The translations under genes were made by a program, and so were the position numbers. This document shows, one piece after another, positions 19,245 through 27,933 of a DNA stretch of 64,000 bases. This stretch comes from Microbacterium sp. AB (GTDB lineage Bacteria; Actinomycetota; Actinomycetes; Actinomycetales; Microbacteriaceae), in NCBI RefSeq assembly GCF_032878875.1, contig NZ_CP118157.1:1054001-1118000 (forward strand), read 5' to 3'. Position 1 is the first letter of the stretch. The number at the start of each line of letters is the position of its first letter. The notes under the pieces are model-generated. The model searched no databases and was not told the DNA's origin. It saw nothing but the letters and a program-made list of their open reading frames with translations.

Positions 19245-20693
19245 GTGAGTGAAACCGTCGATGTCGTGCTGATCGGCGGCGGGATCATGTCCGCCACGCT
19301 CGGCACCCTCCTGAAGGAACTGCAGCCCGACTGGAAGATCGTCGCGCTCGAACGCGACGGCGAGGTCGCCCAGGAGAGCTCGAACGCCTGGAACAACGCC
19401 GGGACCGGGCACTCCGCCCTCTGCGAGCTGAACTACATGCCCGACGCCGCCGATCCGTCGAAGGCCGTCGGCATCAACGAGCAGTTCCAGCAGAGCCGTC
19501 AGCTGTGGACGTCCCTCGTCGCCAAGGGCGTCCTCGACGAGCCGTCGACGTTCATCAACTCCGCCCCCCACATGACGTTCGTCACGGGCGAGAAGGACGT
19601 GGCGTACCTCAAGGCGCGCTACGAGACGCTCAAGGAGCAGCCGCTCTTCGAGGGCATCGAGTACTCGGAGGACTCTCGCGTCATCCACCAGTGGGCGCCG
19701 CTGCTCATGGAGAAGCGCCGCAAGACGGACGAGCCGTTCGCCGCGACGCGCGTGCCCGCCGGGACGGACGTCGACTTCGGCTCGCTCACGCGCCGGCTCT
19801 TCGACCATCTCAAGGACGGCGGCGTGGACGTCCTCCTCAACCACGAGGTGAAGAAGCTCTCGAGGCAGAAGGACGGCACGTGGCTCGTCCGCTCCCGCAA
19901 CAAGGTCGGGAGGACGCCCGGATACCTGAACGCGCGGTTCGTCTTCGTCGGCGCGGGCGGATGGGCCATCAAGCTGCTGCAGGGATCGGGCATCCCCGAG
20001 ATCAAGGGCTACGGCGTCTTCCCGATCGGCGGCCAGTTCCTCAAGACGAGCGATCCCGCCCTCGTCGCGCGGCACCGCGCAAAGGTCTACTCGCAGGCCG
20101 CGGTGGGTGCGCCGCCCATGTCGGTGCCCCACCTCGACGCCCGCGTCGTCGATGGCGAGGGCTCGCTGCTGTTCGGCCCGTTCGCGACGTTCAGCCCGAA
20201 GTTCCTCAAGAAGGGCTCGTGGCTCGACATCGTCTCGCAGGTGCGCCCACACAACATCGGCTCGATGCTCAAGGTCGCCGTCACGAACCTCGACCTCGTG
20301 AAGTACCTCGTGGGGGAGCTGCTGAAGACCCACGCGAAGAAGATCGAGAGCCTGCGTGCCTTCATGCCGACGGCCGACGGCGCGGACTGGGAGCTCATCC
20401 AGGCCGGTCAGCGCGCACAGGTCATGAAGGACGGCAAGCTGCAGTTCGGCACGGAGGTCGTGTCGGCGGCGGACGGCTCCATCGCGGGTCTCCTGGGAGC
20501 GTCGCCCGGAGCGTCGACGGCCGCGACGATCATGCTCAATCTGCTGAGCTCCTGCTTCCCCGATCGCATCGCGGGCTGGGAGCCGCAGCTCAGGGAGCTC
20601 ATCCCGACCTACGGCGAGACGCTCAACGGAGACAGGGCCAAGGCCGAGGCGACGACGAAGCGCACGGCCGAGGCCCTGGGCATCCTGGCGTGA
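19245..20693 (+). CDS. mqo: Malate:quinone oxidoreductase
   Basis: A 482-residue FAD-dependent membrane-associated dehydrogenase that oxidises malate to oxaloacetate and passes electrons to the quinone pool. The N-terminal dinucleotide-binding motif is VVLIGGGIMSATLG, followed by the family stretches NNAGTGHSALCELNY, and near the end LLGASPGASTAATIML. Length matches the family (about 490). The GTG start lies eight bases after a TATGAT box, so the mRNA is probably leaderless. Its stop overlaps the start of the Nudix gene by four bases. Confidence 0.96.
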   Translation: MSETVDVVLIGGGIMSATLGTLLKELQPDWKIVALERDGEVAQESSNAWNNAGTGHSALCELNYMPDAADPSKAVGINEQFQQSRQLWTSLVAKGVLDEPSTFINSAPHMTFVTGEKDVAYLKARYETLKEQPLFEGIEYSEDSRVIHQWAPLLMEKRRKTDEPFAATRVPAGTDVDFGSLTRRLFDHLKDGGVDVLLNHEVKKLSRQKDGTWLVRSRNKVGRTPGYLNARFVFVGAGGWAIKLLQGSGIPEIKGYGVFPIGGQFLKTSDPALVARHRAKVYSQAAVGAPPMSVPHLDARVVDGEGSLLFGPFATFSPKFLKKGSWLDIVSQVRPHNIGSMLKVAVTNLDLVKYLVGELLKTHAKKIESLRAFMPTADGADWELIQAGQRAQVMKDGKLQFGTEVVSAADGSIAGLLGASPGASTAATIMLNLLSSCFPDRIAGWEPQLRELIPTYGETLNGDRAKAEATTKRTAEALGILA

Positions 20694-21097
20694 CGGCGGG
20701 ACCGACGATCACGGTCGCCGCGATCGCGTTCCTGCGCCCCGACGGCACCGTGCTGACCGTGCGGAAGCGCGGGACCTCGGCGTTCATGCTGCCCGGCGGC
20801 AAGCCCGACGCGGGGGAGTCCGCGGTGGAGACGGCCATCCGCGAGGTGCACGAGGAGCTCGGCGTCGTCGTGGCGGCCGCCGCCCTGCGCCTGCTCGGCT
20901 CGTTTGCGACGCGTGCGGCCAACGAGGCGGGCCACGCGCTCCACGCGACCGTCTTCACCACGCGCGCCGACGTCGCCCCGGTCGTGCAGGCCGAGATCGA
21001 CGAGGCGCGCTGGGTCGTGCCCGCGGCCGCGATCGACGACGGATCCGAGGCGCCCCTCAATCGCGAGCACGTCTTCCCCCTGCTCGCCGGGCTCTGA
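20690..21097 (+). CDS. Nudix hydrolase
   Basis: A 135-residue protein with a complete Nudix box, GKPDAGESAVETAIREVHEE followed by LGV (residues about 33-55), preceded by the usual strand AIAFLRPDGTVLTVRK. Nudix enzymes hydrolyse nucleoside diphosphates linked to another group; MutT-like clean-up of oxidised nucleotides is one possibility, but the substrate cannot be read. It starts with GTG overlapping the mqo stop (GTGA), so it is translated from the mqo message. Confidence 0.85.
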   Translation: MTAGPTITVAAIAFLRPDGTVLTVRKRGTSAFMLPGGKPDAGESAVETAIREVHEELGVVVAAAALRLLGSFATRAANEAGHALHATVFTTRADVAPVVQAEIDEARWVVPAAAIDDGSEAPLNREHVFPLLAGL

Positions 21098-21107
21098 TCG
21101 CGCCGAC

Positions 21108-21113
21108 TACACT
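21108..21113 (+). promoter_or_regulatory. -10 box of tdk (leaderless start)
   Basis: TACACT ends six bases before the GTG start of tdk without any Shine-Dalgarno sequence between them. Confidence 0.5.
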
Positions 21114-21119
21114 CGACCG

Positions 21120-21782
21120 GTGGCCAAACTCTATTTCCGCTACGGCGCGATGAACTCGGGGAAGTCCACCGCGCTGCTGCAGGCCGCCTACAACTACGAG
21201 GAGCGCGGGCAGGCCGTCCTCCTCGCCAAGCCCGAGATGGACACGAAGGGCGCCGACCAGATCGCCTCGCGTCTCGGCGTGACGCGCACCGTCGACTTCC
21301 TCATCGGCGCGGAGGACGACGCGGGCGAGCTCTTCCGCCGTCACCGCGACCGGGTGCGCGAGAGCGGATCGGATGCGCTCATCCCCGGCGAGAGCGCGCC
21401 GGACGTCGCGTGCCTGCTGATCGACGAGGCGCAGTTCCTCACGCCCGCCCAGGTCGATCAGGTGTTCCGCATCGCGGTCGAGGGCGCCGTGCCCGTGATG
21501 GCATACGGCATCCGCACCGACTTCCGCACCCTGGCGTTCCCCGGGTCGCGTCGCCTGCTGGAGATCGCGCACTCCCTCGAGGAGCTCAAGACGATCTGCC
21601 GGTGCGGACGCAAGGCGCTCTTCAACGGCCGCAAGATCGCGGGGCGCTTCGTCTTCGACGGCGATCAGGTCGCCATCGACGCCGAGGGCGCGTCCGTGCG
21701 CGACGAGCACTTCGTCACCTACGAGTCGCTGTGCGGCGTCTGCTACCTCGAGGAGTCGGGCGGAGTGCTCGCGCCGGCGTGA
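21120..21782 (+). CDS. tdk: Thymidine kinase (type II)
   Basis: A 220-residue type II thymidine kinase with P-loop GAMNSGKST near residues 9-17, DEAQFL (Walker B) in the middle, the lasso/zinc region with CRCG and CGVCY cysteine pairs, and the conserved YGIRTDFR segment. It phosphorylates thymidine in the salvage pathway; thymidylate kinase (tmk, 47729) carries out the next step elsewhere in the window. The GTG start follows a TACACT box by six bases. Confidence 0.95.
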   Translation: MAKLYFRYGAMNSGKSTALLQAAYNYEERGQAVLLAKPEMDTKGADQIASRLGVTRTVDFLIGAEDDAGELFRRHRDRVRESGSDALIPGESAPDVACLLIDEAQFLTPAQVDQVFRIAVEGAVPVMAYGIRTDFRTLAFPGSRRLLEIAHSLEELKTICRCGRKALFNGRKIAGRFVFDGDQVAIDAEGASVRDEHFVTYESLCGVCYLEESGGVLAPA

Positions 21783-21841
21783 CGCGGACGGCGCGCCATC
21801 CGCTCCCGTGCTGGGATGTTGACGTCAACACGCCCGGCACG

Positions 21842-21847
21842 TAGCCT
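21842..21847 (+). promoter_or_regulatory. -10 box of galE (leaderless start)
   Basis: TAGCCT ends six bases before ATG 21854; no ribosome site lies between. This matches the spacing seen at the other leaderless starts in the window. Confidence 0.5.
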
Positions 21848-21853
21848 GAGTGC

Positions 21854-22873
21854 ATGCGAGTTCTCCTTGCCGGCGGCGCCGGATACATCGGCGCGCACAC
21901 CGCGGTCGCCCTGCTCGAAGCGGGCCACGAGGTCATCCTCCTCGACAACCTCGACAACACGAGCGCGGTCGTCGCCGACCGGCTCGAGCAGATCACCGGC
22001 ACGCCCGTGACGCTCGTCGTCGGCGACGCCACGGACGACGCGGTCGTCGAGCGGACGTTCTCGGCGCACGGTCCGTTCGATGCGATCGTCCACTTCGCGG
22101 CGCACAAGGCGGTGGGGGAGTCGACGCAGAAGCCGCTGGACTACTACGCGAACAACCTCGACTCGACGTTCGCCCTGCTGCGCGTCGGGCTCGCCCACGG
22201 CATCCGCTCGTTCGTCTTCTCCAGCACCGGCACCGTCTACTCGAACCCGGCCGATCTCCCCTTCACCGAGGCGGGCACACGCGACCTCGTCGAGCTGTCG
22301 AACCCGTACTCGAAGTCGAAGCTCATCAACGAGGTCGTCCTCGCCGACGTGCAGCGGGTCACCCCCGACCTCAACGTCACGCTGCTGCGCTACTTCAACC
22401 CGGTCGGCGCCCACGAGTCGGGCCTCATCGGAGAGGACCCCCGGGGCATCCCCAACAACCTCATGCCGTTTGTGGCGCGCGTGGCCGTCGGGTCGCTCCC
22501 CGAGATCAACGTCTTCGGCGACGACTACGACACCCCGGACGGCACGGGCCTGCGCGACTACATCCACGTCGTCGACCTCGCGGAGGGTCACGTCGCGGCG
22601 CTCGAGAAGGCGCAGCCGGGTCTGGTGAGCTACAACCTCGGCACCGGCCGGCCCGTGAGCGTGCGGGAGCTCATCGCCTCGTTCGAGAAGGCCGTCGGCC
22701 GCGAACTGCCCAAGGTCGTCGCGCCGCGTCGTGCGGGCGATCTGGCCGCCACGTACTGCGACCCCGCGAAGGCGGACGCCGAGCTCGGATGGAAGGCTCG
22801 TCTCGGCATCGACGACATGACGTCGAGTGTCTGGACCTGGCAGCAGCGGAACCCGCGGGGCTACGACAGCTGA
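21854..22873 (+). CDS. galE: UDP-glucose 4-epimerase
   Basis: A 339-residue extended SDR with NAD-binding GGAGYIGAHT at residues 6-15, the active-site SSTGTVY (Ser/Thr of the triad), the YSKSK catalytic Tyr/Lys pair and the family segment RYFNPVGAHESG. It interconverts UDP-glucose and UDP-galactose, feeding cell-wall polysaccharides and galactose use. Length is typical. A hairpin terminator follows after 20 bases. Confidence 0.95.
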   Translation: MRVLLAGGAGYIGAHTAVALLEAGHEVILLDNLDNTSAVVADRLEQITGTPVTLVVGDATDDAVVERTFSAHGPFDAIVHFAAHKAVGESTQKPLDYYANNLDSTFALLRVGLAHGIRSFVFSSTGTVYSNPADLPFTEAGTRDLVELSNPYSKSKLINEVVLADVQRVTPDLNVTLLRYFNPVGAHESGLIGEDPRGIPNNLMPFVARVAVGSLPEINVFGDDYDTPDGTGLRDYIHVVDLAEGHVAALEKAQPGLVSYNLGTGRPVSVRELIASFEKAVGRELPKVVAPRRAGDLAATYCDPAKADAELGWKARLGIDDMTSSVWTWQQRNPRGYDS

Positions 22874-22892
22874 GGGCACGACGCCAGACGAG

Positions 22893-22922
22893 AACGGCCT
22901 CCGGTGCGAACCGGAGGCCGTT
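22893..22922 (+). terminator. Terminator hairpin after galE
   Basis: AACGGCCTCCGG pairs perfectly with CCGGAGGCCGTT around a six-base loop (TGCGAA), 20 bases after the galE stop. It is followed only by TTCC, so it lacks a full U-tract, as is common in actinobacteria. Confidence 0.8.
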
Positions 22923-22941
22923 CCGCGTCGTGGGACGCCGA

Positions 22942-23035
22942 GCACAACGCAGGAGACCCGAGGCGTCGCCTCGCTGCGAACCGCGGATCCCCGCGCTTGG
23001 CGCGGGCGCGACGTCACGAGATTCCTGCGTTGTGC
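22942..23035. repeat. 94-base structured inverted-repeat element
   Basis: GCACAACGCAGGA (22942-22954) is the exact reverse complement of TCCTGCGTTGTGC (23023-23035). The enclosed 68 bases fold into at least two further hairpins: CGAGGC/GCCTCG with a GTC loop (22959-22973) and CCCGCGC/GCGCGGG with a TTG loop (22990-23006). The whole would form a multi-branched structure in RNA or a cruciform in DNA. It lies between the galE terminator and the convergent HAD gene and has no open reading frame of its own. It could be a dispersed palindromic repeat, a small RNA or a terminator for the minus-strand gene. Confidence 0.7.
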
Positions 23036-23069
23036 ATGCCGGCCGGGTGAAGCCGGTGCCGGCCTTCGC

Positions 23070-23837
23070 TCAGACCCGGGCAGGAAGCGTCGGGATGAGC
23101 TCGTCGAGCGTGTCGGCGGTGTCCTGCCAGCTCGTGACCGAGACGCAGGGGACGCCCAGGGCGAGGACGGGGTAGTCGTTGCCGTCGGCGTCGAGGCGGT
23201 CGCCGTAGAAGAGCATGTCGTCGAGGGGGATGCCGGTCTCCTCGGCGAGCTGGCGCATCCCGTACGCCTTGTCGATGCCCTTCCGGGTGATGTCGACCGA
23301 CGTCGATCCGCCCGAGCGCACCTCGAGGTCGGGGACGCGCGCGGCGACGGCGTCGCGCAGCGCCGACTTCTTCTCGCTCGTCGGGTCCCAGGCCTTCTTC
23401 GCGTCGACGGGGGCCTGCTGGCCGAGGGCCGAGAAGGTGATCTGCGAGCCGCGGTCCTCGAGGATGGGGCCCCAGGTCTCGGCCTCCCAGTATCCGAGGC
23501 GCCTCGCCTCCTCCTCGACGGCCGTCAGCGCCCGCCGCCTCTCGTCCTCTGTCAGCTCCCGCGCGTACACGGGCGCGAAGTCCTCGCCCGTGTGGCGGAA
23601 GTACTGCGTGCCGCACGTCGGCAGCAGGTGGATGTGGGAGAGCGCCGCGGGGGCGTCGGGGAGCCGGTCGACCACCTGCGAGCGGAACTGCTGGATCTGC
23701 CCGCCCGAGATGATCGCGACCTCGACGCGCTCGGCGAGCGCGATGAGCAGGTCGCCGATGCGCGGCTCGATGGGCGACTTCGACGGGGCGAGGGTGTCGT
23801 CGAGATCGAAGGCGACGAGGCGGGGCGTGGCGGTCAT
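23070..23837 (-). CDS. HAD-IIB family sugar-phosphatase-like hydrolase
   Basis: A 255-residue HAD protein with motif I FDLDDTLAPSKSPI near residue 9, motif II IISGGQ, a type IIB cap in the middle, motif III Lys in DITRKGIDKAYG, and motif IV FYGDRLDADGNDYPV. The pattern is that of phosphomannomutase/sucrose-phosphatase-like HAD-IIB enzymes; a sugar or polyol phosphate is the likely substrate. ATG 23837 gives the standard N-terminus. It is divergent from the siderophore-interacting protein gene and convergent with galE, so it stands alone. Confidence 0.85.
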   Translation of the reverse strand: MTATPRLVAFDLDDTLAPSKSPIEPRIGDLLIALAERVEVAIISGGQIQQFRSQVVDRLPDAPAALSHIHLLPTCGTQYFRHTGEDFAPVYARELTEDERRRALTAVEEEARRLGYWEAETWGPILEDRGSQITFSALGQQAPVDAKKAWDPTSEKKSALRDAVAARVPDLEVRSGGSTSVDITRKGIDKAYGMRQLAEETGIPLDDMLFYGDRLDADGNDYPVLALGVPCVSVTSWQDTADTLDELIPTLPARV

Positions 23838-23925
23838 GTCTCTCCGGATGGCGGATGGGCGCGAACCGGACAAGCCTACGCGACCGAGCGGGAGGGCACC
23901 GAGCGCAGGCGACCGCTCGAGCCGG

Positions 23926-23931
23926 TACCCT
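23926..23931 (+). promoter_or_regulatory. -10 box of the siderophore-interacting protein gene
   Basis: TACCCT ends nine bases before ATG 23941, with no ribosome site between, consistent with a leaderless or nearly leaderless mRNA. Confidence 0.4.
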
Positions 23932-23940
23932 CGGACGTCT

Positions 23941-24792
23941 ATGGACCCGGCCTTCGCGCGCTCCCCCAACGTGCTCTTCGCGGCGCACGTGCGCGGGGTG
24001 CGCCGCATCTCCCCCGGGTTCGTCCGCGTGGGGCTCGAGGGCCCTGACCTCGAGCGCCTCGTCCCGCGCGGGCTCGATCAGCGGATGAAGATCCTCCTTC
24101 CTCCCGGCGCGATGCCGGGAGGGCTGGACGAGTCGTTCCTCCCCGAGGCGGAGTGGAGGCGCCGCTGGCGGGCGCTTCCAGCGGAGCGGCGTCCGCTTCT
24201 GCGCAGCTACACCGTCGGCGAGGCGAGGCCGGAGGCGGGGGAGCTCGACATCGACTTCTTCGTGCACGCCCGTCCCGGACCCGGCAGCGCCTGGGCCCTG
24301 CGAACGCAGCCCGGGGACGTGCTCATGCTCTCGGCCCCCGACCGGCGTCGCGAGCACGGACGGCACGGCGTGCAATGGAACCCCGGGCGGGCTCATCGGG
24401 TCCTCCTCGCGGGGGACGAGACCGCCTATCCGGCGGTCAGGGGAATCCTCCGCTCGCTCGGCCGCGAGGTGACCGCGTCGGTCGTCGTCGAGGCGGGCGA
24501 TCCTGCGGACGCCTCATGGATGGCCGACGAGCTGCCGGACGGACAGGGCGTGGTCTGCGTGCGCGGGGAGCGGGACCGTGGGGGCGCGGCGCTCGTGGAG
24601 GGGGTCGCCGGATGGGCGGGACACGAGGGCGAGAGCGCCGCGGCAGAAGGCGGAGGCTTCTACGCATGGTGCGCCACGGAGAGCGCGCACGTGGCGGCGA
24701 TGCGCGACGTGCTGGTGGCCTCGGGCATCGCGGCGGATCGGATCCACGCACAGGGGTACTGGAACGACCGCGATCGGAGGCCCGCTCGTTAG
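23941..24792 (+). CDS. Siderophore-interacting protein (ferric-siderophore reductase, SIP family)
   Basis: A 283-residue SIP-family flavoprotein. The FAD-binding motif is LRSYTVGEARPEAGELDIDF (about residues 84-103), the NAD(P)H-binding part contains LLAGDETAYPAVRG, and the end carries AQGYWNDRDRR, equivalent to the SIP C-terminal GYWR motif. These enzymes reduce iron(III)-siderophores in the cytoplasm to release iron. It lies just upstream of a siderophore-binding lipoprotein and permease genes on the same strand, and its stop codon is inside the DtxR-like box of that operon. Confidence 0.9.
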   Translation: MDPAFARSPNVLFAAHVRGVRRISPGFVRVGLEGPDLERLVPRGLDQRMKILLPPGAMPGGLDESFLPEAEWRRRWRALPAERRPLLRSYTVGEARPEAGELDIDFFVHARPGPGSAWALRTQPGDVLMLSAPDRRREHGRHGVQWNPGRAHRVLLAGDETAYPAVRGILRSLGREVTASVVVEAGDPADASWMADELPDGQGVVCVRGERDRGGAALVEGVAGWAGHEGESAAAEGGGFYAWCATESAHVAAMRDVLVASGIAADRIHAQGYWNDRDRRPAR

Positions 24793-24807
24793 GATAGGCT
24801 CTCCTGT
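24789..24807 (+). promoter_or_regulatory. DtxR/IdeR-like iron box upstream of the siderophore uptake operon
   Basis: TTAGGATAGGCTCTCCTGT matches the 19-base DtxR/IdeR consensus (TTAGGTTAGSCTAACCTAA) at 14 positions, including the whole TTAGG and TAGGCT parts. The TAGGCT inside it (24795-24800) can also serve as a -10 box, so bound regulator would block transcription when iron is plentiful. It overlaps the stop codon of the siderophore-interacting protein gene. Confidence 0.7.
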
Positions 24808-24850
24808 GTCGTCGCGCGCCCTGCGACGCGTCGTCGACCGTGGGAGCCCG

Positions 24851-25777
24851 ATGCCTCGTTCCATCTCCATCCGCATGTCCGTCTCGGCGTCGACGATCGC
24901 CGTCGCGCTCGGCCTCGCCGGCTGCGCCTCGCCCGCCGCGGATCCGGCGGAGACGCCCTCCGGCGCTTCGACGCACTCCGTCGTCCACGCGCGCGGCGAG
25001 ACGGAGGTGCCGGACGACCCGCAGCGCGTCGTCGTCCTCGAGCCCGTGCAGCTCGACACCGCCGTCGCGCTCGACGTGATCCCGGTCGGCGCCGCGGTCC
25101 TGAACGAGACTGCGGGCGTCCCCGCCTATCTCGGCGATGCCGCCGCCGACATCGAGACGGTGGGCACGGTGGCCGAGCCGAGCGTGGAGCGCATCGCGGC
25201 GCTGCAGCCGGACGTCATCATCGGCACCGAGTCCCGTCACTCCGGTCTCTACGACCAGCTGAGCGACATCGCACCGACCGTCTTCATGGCCACGCAGACA
25301 GACCCGTGGCAGGACAACGTCGCGCTCGTCGCGGAGGCGCTCGGCGACCCCGACGGCGCGACCGAGCTGCTCGACGCCTATCGGGAGCGGTGCGACGAGA
25401 TCGCCGCCGAGTACGCCACCGCGGGGAGCACGGCCCAGCTCATCCGCCCCCGAGACGGCGTGCTCACCCTCTACGGGCCTGCGTCGTTCGCCGGAAGCAC
25501 TCTGGAGTGCGCGGGCTTCTCGACGCCGGAGCACGACTGGGAGGACATCTCGCTCGACGTCTCGCCCGAGAACGTGCTCGACGCGCAGGCCGACCTCGTG
25601 CTCGTGACGACGACCGACGTGGACGACGAGACGACGATGCCCGCGGCGATCGTCGACAACGCGGCCTCGTTCCCCGACGTGCACCTCGTCGACCAGTCGT
25701 TCTGGATCACCGGCGTCGGTCCGCTCGGAGGCATGACGGTGCTCGACGACCTCGAGCGCATCCTCTCCGAACGCTGA
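24851..25777 (+). CDS. Iron-siderophore ABC transporter substrate-binding lipoprotein
   Basis: A 308-residue FecB/FepB-type binding protein. The N-terminus has a signal peptide with lipobox LGLAGC, then a Ser/Pro/Thr spacer, then the type III binding-protein core starting RVVVLEPVQLDTAVAL and containing PSVERIAALQPDVIIG. It should be anchored to the outer face of the membrane and capture a ferric siderophore for the two permeases encoded next. ATG 24851 has GGGAG four bases upstream; an in-frame GTG at 24806 lies five bases after the TAGGCT -10 and could be a leaderless start adding 15 residues. No ATPase gene follows. Confidence 0.9.
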   Translation: MPRSISIRMSVSASTIAVALGLAGCASPAADPAETPSGASTHSVVHARGETEVPDDPQRVVVLEPVQLDTAVALDVIPVGAAVLNETAGVPAYLGDAAADIETVGTVAEPSVERIAALQPDVIIGTESRHSGLYDQLSDIAPTVFMATQTDPWQDNVALVAEALGDPDGATELLDAYRERCDEIAAEYATAGSTAQLIRPRDGVLTLYGPASFAGSTLECAGFSTPEHDWEDISLDVSPENVLDAQADLVLVTTTDVDDETTMPAAIVDNAASFPDVHLVDQSFWITGVGPLGGMTVLDDLERILSER

Positions 25778-25778
25778 G

Positions 25779-26801
25779 GTGATCCCGGCGGACGCGGCGG
25801 TGCGACACGCGCCTCATCGCGCCCTCCTGTGGGCCTCGGCGATCGCGGCCGTGGCACTCGCTCTCATGCTGTCGGTGCTCATCGGCTCGAATCCGGTCCC
25901 GCCTGGGCAGCTCTGGCAGGCGATCGCGGGCGGCGGCTCGGACGAGGCGCGGTACATCGTGTGGTCGCAACGGCTTCCGCGCACCTTCGCGGCCGTCGTC
26001 GTCGGGATCGCCCTCGCGGTCTCCGGCGCCCTCGTGCAGGCGTACACGCGGAATCCGCTCGCCGACCCCGGCATCCTCGGAGTGAACGCGGGGGCGGCGC
26101 TCTTCGTCGCCATCGGCGTCGCCTTCCTCGGCATCACCACCTCGACCGGCTACGTCTGGCTGGCGTGCGCCGGAGCGCTCGTCGTCACCGTCGTGGTCTA
26201 CGCCCTGGCCGCTCCCGCGCGCGGCGCGGCCGACCCGCTGCGGCTCACGCTCTCGGGCGTGGCGATCGGCGCGGTGCTGTCGGGGCTGACGACGGGCATC
26301 TCCCTCACGAATCCCGACGCGTTCGACAGGATGCGCGGCTGGAACGCGGGGAGCCTGCTCGAACGCGGATTCGACGTGAGCCTGCCGGTCCTGCCGATCA
26401 TCGGAATCGGCCTCGTGCTCGCGGCGGCGGTGGCTCCCTCGCTCAACTCGGTGGCGCTCGGCGCGGACGTCGCGCGGTCGCAGGGCGTGAACGTCGCCCG
26501 GACGAATGCGCTCGTCGTGCTGTCCATGACGCTTCTCGCCGGCGGCGCCACAGCGATCGCGGGGCCGATCGGCTTCGTCGGCCTCATGATCCCGCACATC
26601 GCGCGCTGGCTCCTCGGGGTCGATCAGCGGCGCATCCTCGCGGGCAGTCTCGTGCTCGGGCCTGTGCTGGTGCTCCTCGCGGACGTCGTGGGCCGCGTGG
26701 CGATCGTACCGAGCGAGATGCCGGCCGGCATCGTGACGGCGTTCGTCGGAGCGCCCGTTCTCATTGCGCTCGTGCGCAGGCGGAAAGCGACCGCGCTGTG
26801 A
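25779..26801 (+). CDS. FecCD-family siderophore ABC transporter permease (first subunit)
   Basis: A 340-residue membrane protein with about nine or ten hydrophobic helices and FecCD signatures: RLPRTFAAVVVGIALAVSGA, YTRNPLADPGILGVNAGA, and the cytoplasmic coupling region GPIGFVGLMIPHIARWLLG. It forms the membrane channel with the following gene product for ferric-siderophore import. It starts with GTG one base after the binding-protein stop, and the next permease overlaps its end. Confidence 0.93.
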   Translation: MIPADAAVRHAPHRALLWASAIAAVALALMLSVLIGSNPVPPGQLWQAIAGGGSDEARYIVWSQRLPRTFAAVVVGIALAVSGALVQAYTRNPLADPGILGVNAGAALFVAIGVAFLGITTSTGYVWLACAGALVVTVVVYALAAPARGAADPLRLTLSGVAIGAVLSGLTTGISLTNPDAFDRMRGWNAGSLLERGFDVSLPVLPIIGIGLVLAAAVAPSLNSVALGADVARSQGVNVARTNALVVLSMTLLAGGATAIAGPIGFVGLMIPHIARWLLGVDQRRILAGSLVLGPVLVLLADVVGRVAIVPSEMPAGIVTAFVGAPVLIALVRRRKATAL

Positions 26802-27841
26802 GCAGGAGCGCCGTGAACGAGAGCCCGGTCCTCGTCCCGGGCGCGCGCAGGCGCGCCTTCGACGTCCGGAGCGCGGCCGTGACGGCCGTCCTTCCCGTCG
26901 TCATCGCCGCACTGCTCGTCGTCGCGCTCGCTGTGGGCGAGTATCCCCTCACCGTCCTCGACGTTCTCGGCGCCCTCATGGGCACGACGGACGGGCTCGC
27001 CCCCACGGTCGTCCTGGACTGGCGGCTTCCCCGTGCGGCGGCGGCCGTGGCGTTCGGTGCCGCGCTCGGCGTCGCGGGGGCGATCTTCCAGACGGTCGCG
27101 CGCAATCCGCTCGCGAGCCCGGACGTCATCGGCCTCGCGCACGGATCCTTCACGGGGATGATCGTGGCGTTGCTGTTCCTCGGCGGCTCCTGGCCGCTGC
27201 TCATCGGCGGGTCGCTTCTCGGCGGCGTCGTGACCGCGCTCGCCGTCGCCGTGCTCACCGCGCGCGACGGGTTCCAGAGCTTCCGGTTCATCGTCATCGG
27301 GATCGGCGTGTCGGCGATGCTCGCGGCGGTGAACTCCTGGCTCCTCCTGCGTGCCGAGCTTGAGACGGCGCTCTTCGCCGCCGCCTGGGGCGCGGGCAGC
27401 CTCAACACCGTCAGCGCCGACACGGCGTGGCCGGCCATCGTGTGCATCGCCGTGCTCCTGCTCGCCGTTCCCGTCGTCTCCCGGTCGATGCGACAGCTGG
27501 AGCTCGGGGACGACGTCGCACGGTCGACGGGAGTGTCGGTGGGGCGCGTCAGGATCGTTCTCATCGGGATCGCCGTCGCCCTCGTGAGCGTCGTGACGGC
27601 GATCGCGGGACCGGTCGCCTTCATCGCGCTCTCGGCTCCGCAGATCGCGCGTCGCCTCGTCGGCTCGGCGGGGATCCCTCTCGTCGCGTCGGCGCTGACG
27701 GGAGGGATGCTCCTCCTCGGTGCCGACATCGTCGCGCAGCATGTCATCCCTCTCACGGTGCCCGTGGGCGTCGTGACCGTCGTCGTGGGCGGCGGATACC
27801 TCGTGTGGCTGCTGGCGCGAGAGATGCGTCGGGCGTCCTGA
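26798..27841 (+). CDS. FecCD-family siderophore ABC transporter permease (second subunit)
   Basis: A 347-residue second permease with the same FecCD landmarks (RLPRAAAAVAFGAALGVAGA, VARNPLASPDVIGLAHGS, GPVAFIALSAPQIARRLVG). It would pair with the preceding permease as a heterodimer. GTG 26798 overlaps the upstream stop (GTGA); GTG 26813, with AGGAG four bases before it, is an equally possible start giving 342 residues. Usually a FecE-type ATPase gene comes next, but here a small membrane protein gene and an unrelated regulator follow, so the ATPase must come from another locus. Confidence 0.92.
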   Translation: MSRSAVNESPVLVPGARRRAFDVRSAAVTAVLPVVIAALLVVALAVGEYPLTVLDVLGALMGTTDGLAPTVVLDWRLPRAAAAVAFGAALGVAGAIFQTVARNPLASPDVIGLAHGSFTGMIVALLFLGGSWPLLIGGSLLGGVVTALAVAVLTARDGFQSFRFIVIGIGVSAMLAAVNSWLLLRAELETALFAAAWGAGSLNTVSADTAWPAIVCIAVLLLAVPVVSRSMRQLELGDDVARSTGVSVGRVRIVLIGIAVALVSVVTAIAGPVAFIALSAPQIARRLVGSAGIPLVASALTGGMLLLGADIVAQHVIPLTVPVGVVTVVVGGGYLVWLLAREMRRAS

Positions 27842-27933
27842 CGGGAAAGTCCCCCGACTCGCGTAATGACTCGCCGCGATCCGCGTCTCATCGAGGGGGA
27901 CTGTGCAGCCGGGGGGAGAAGAGAGGATTCCGC

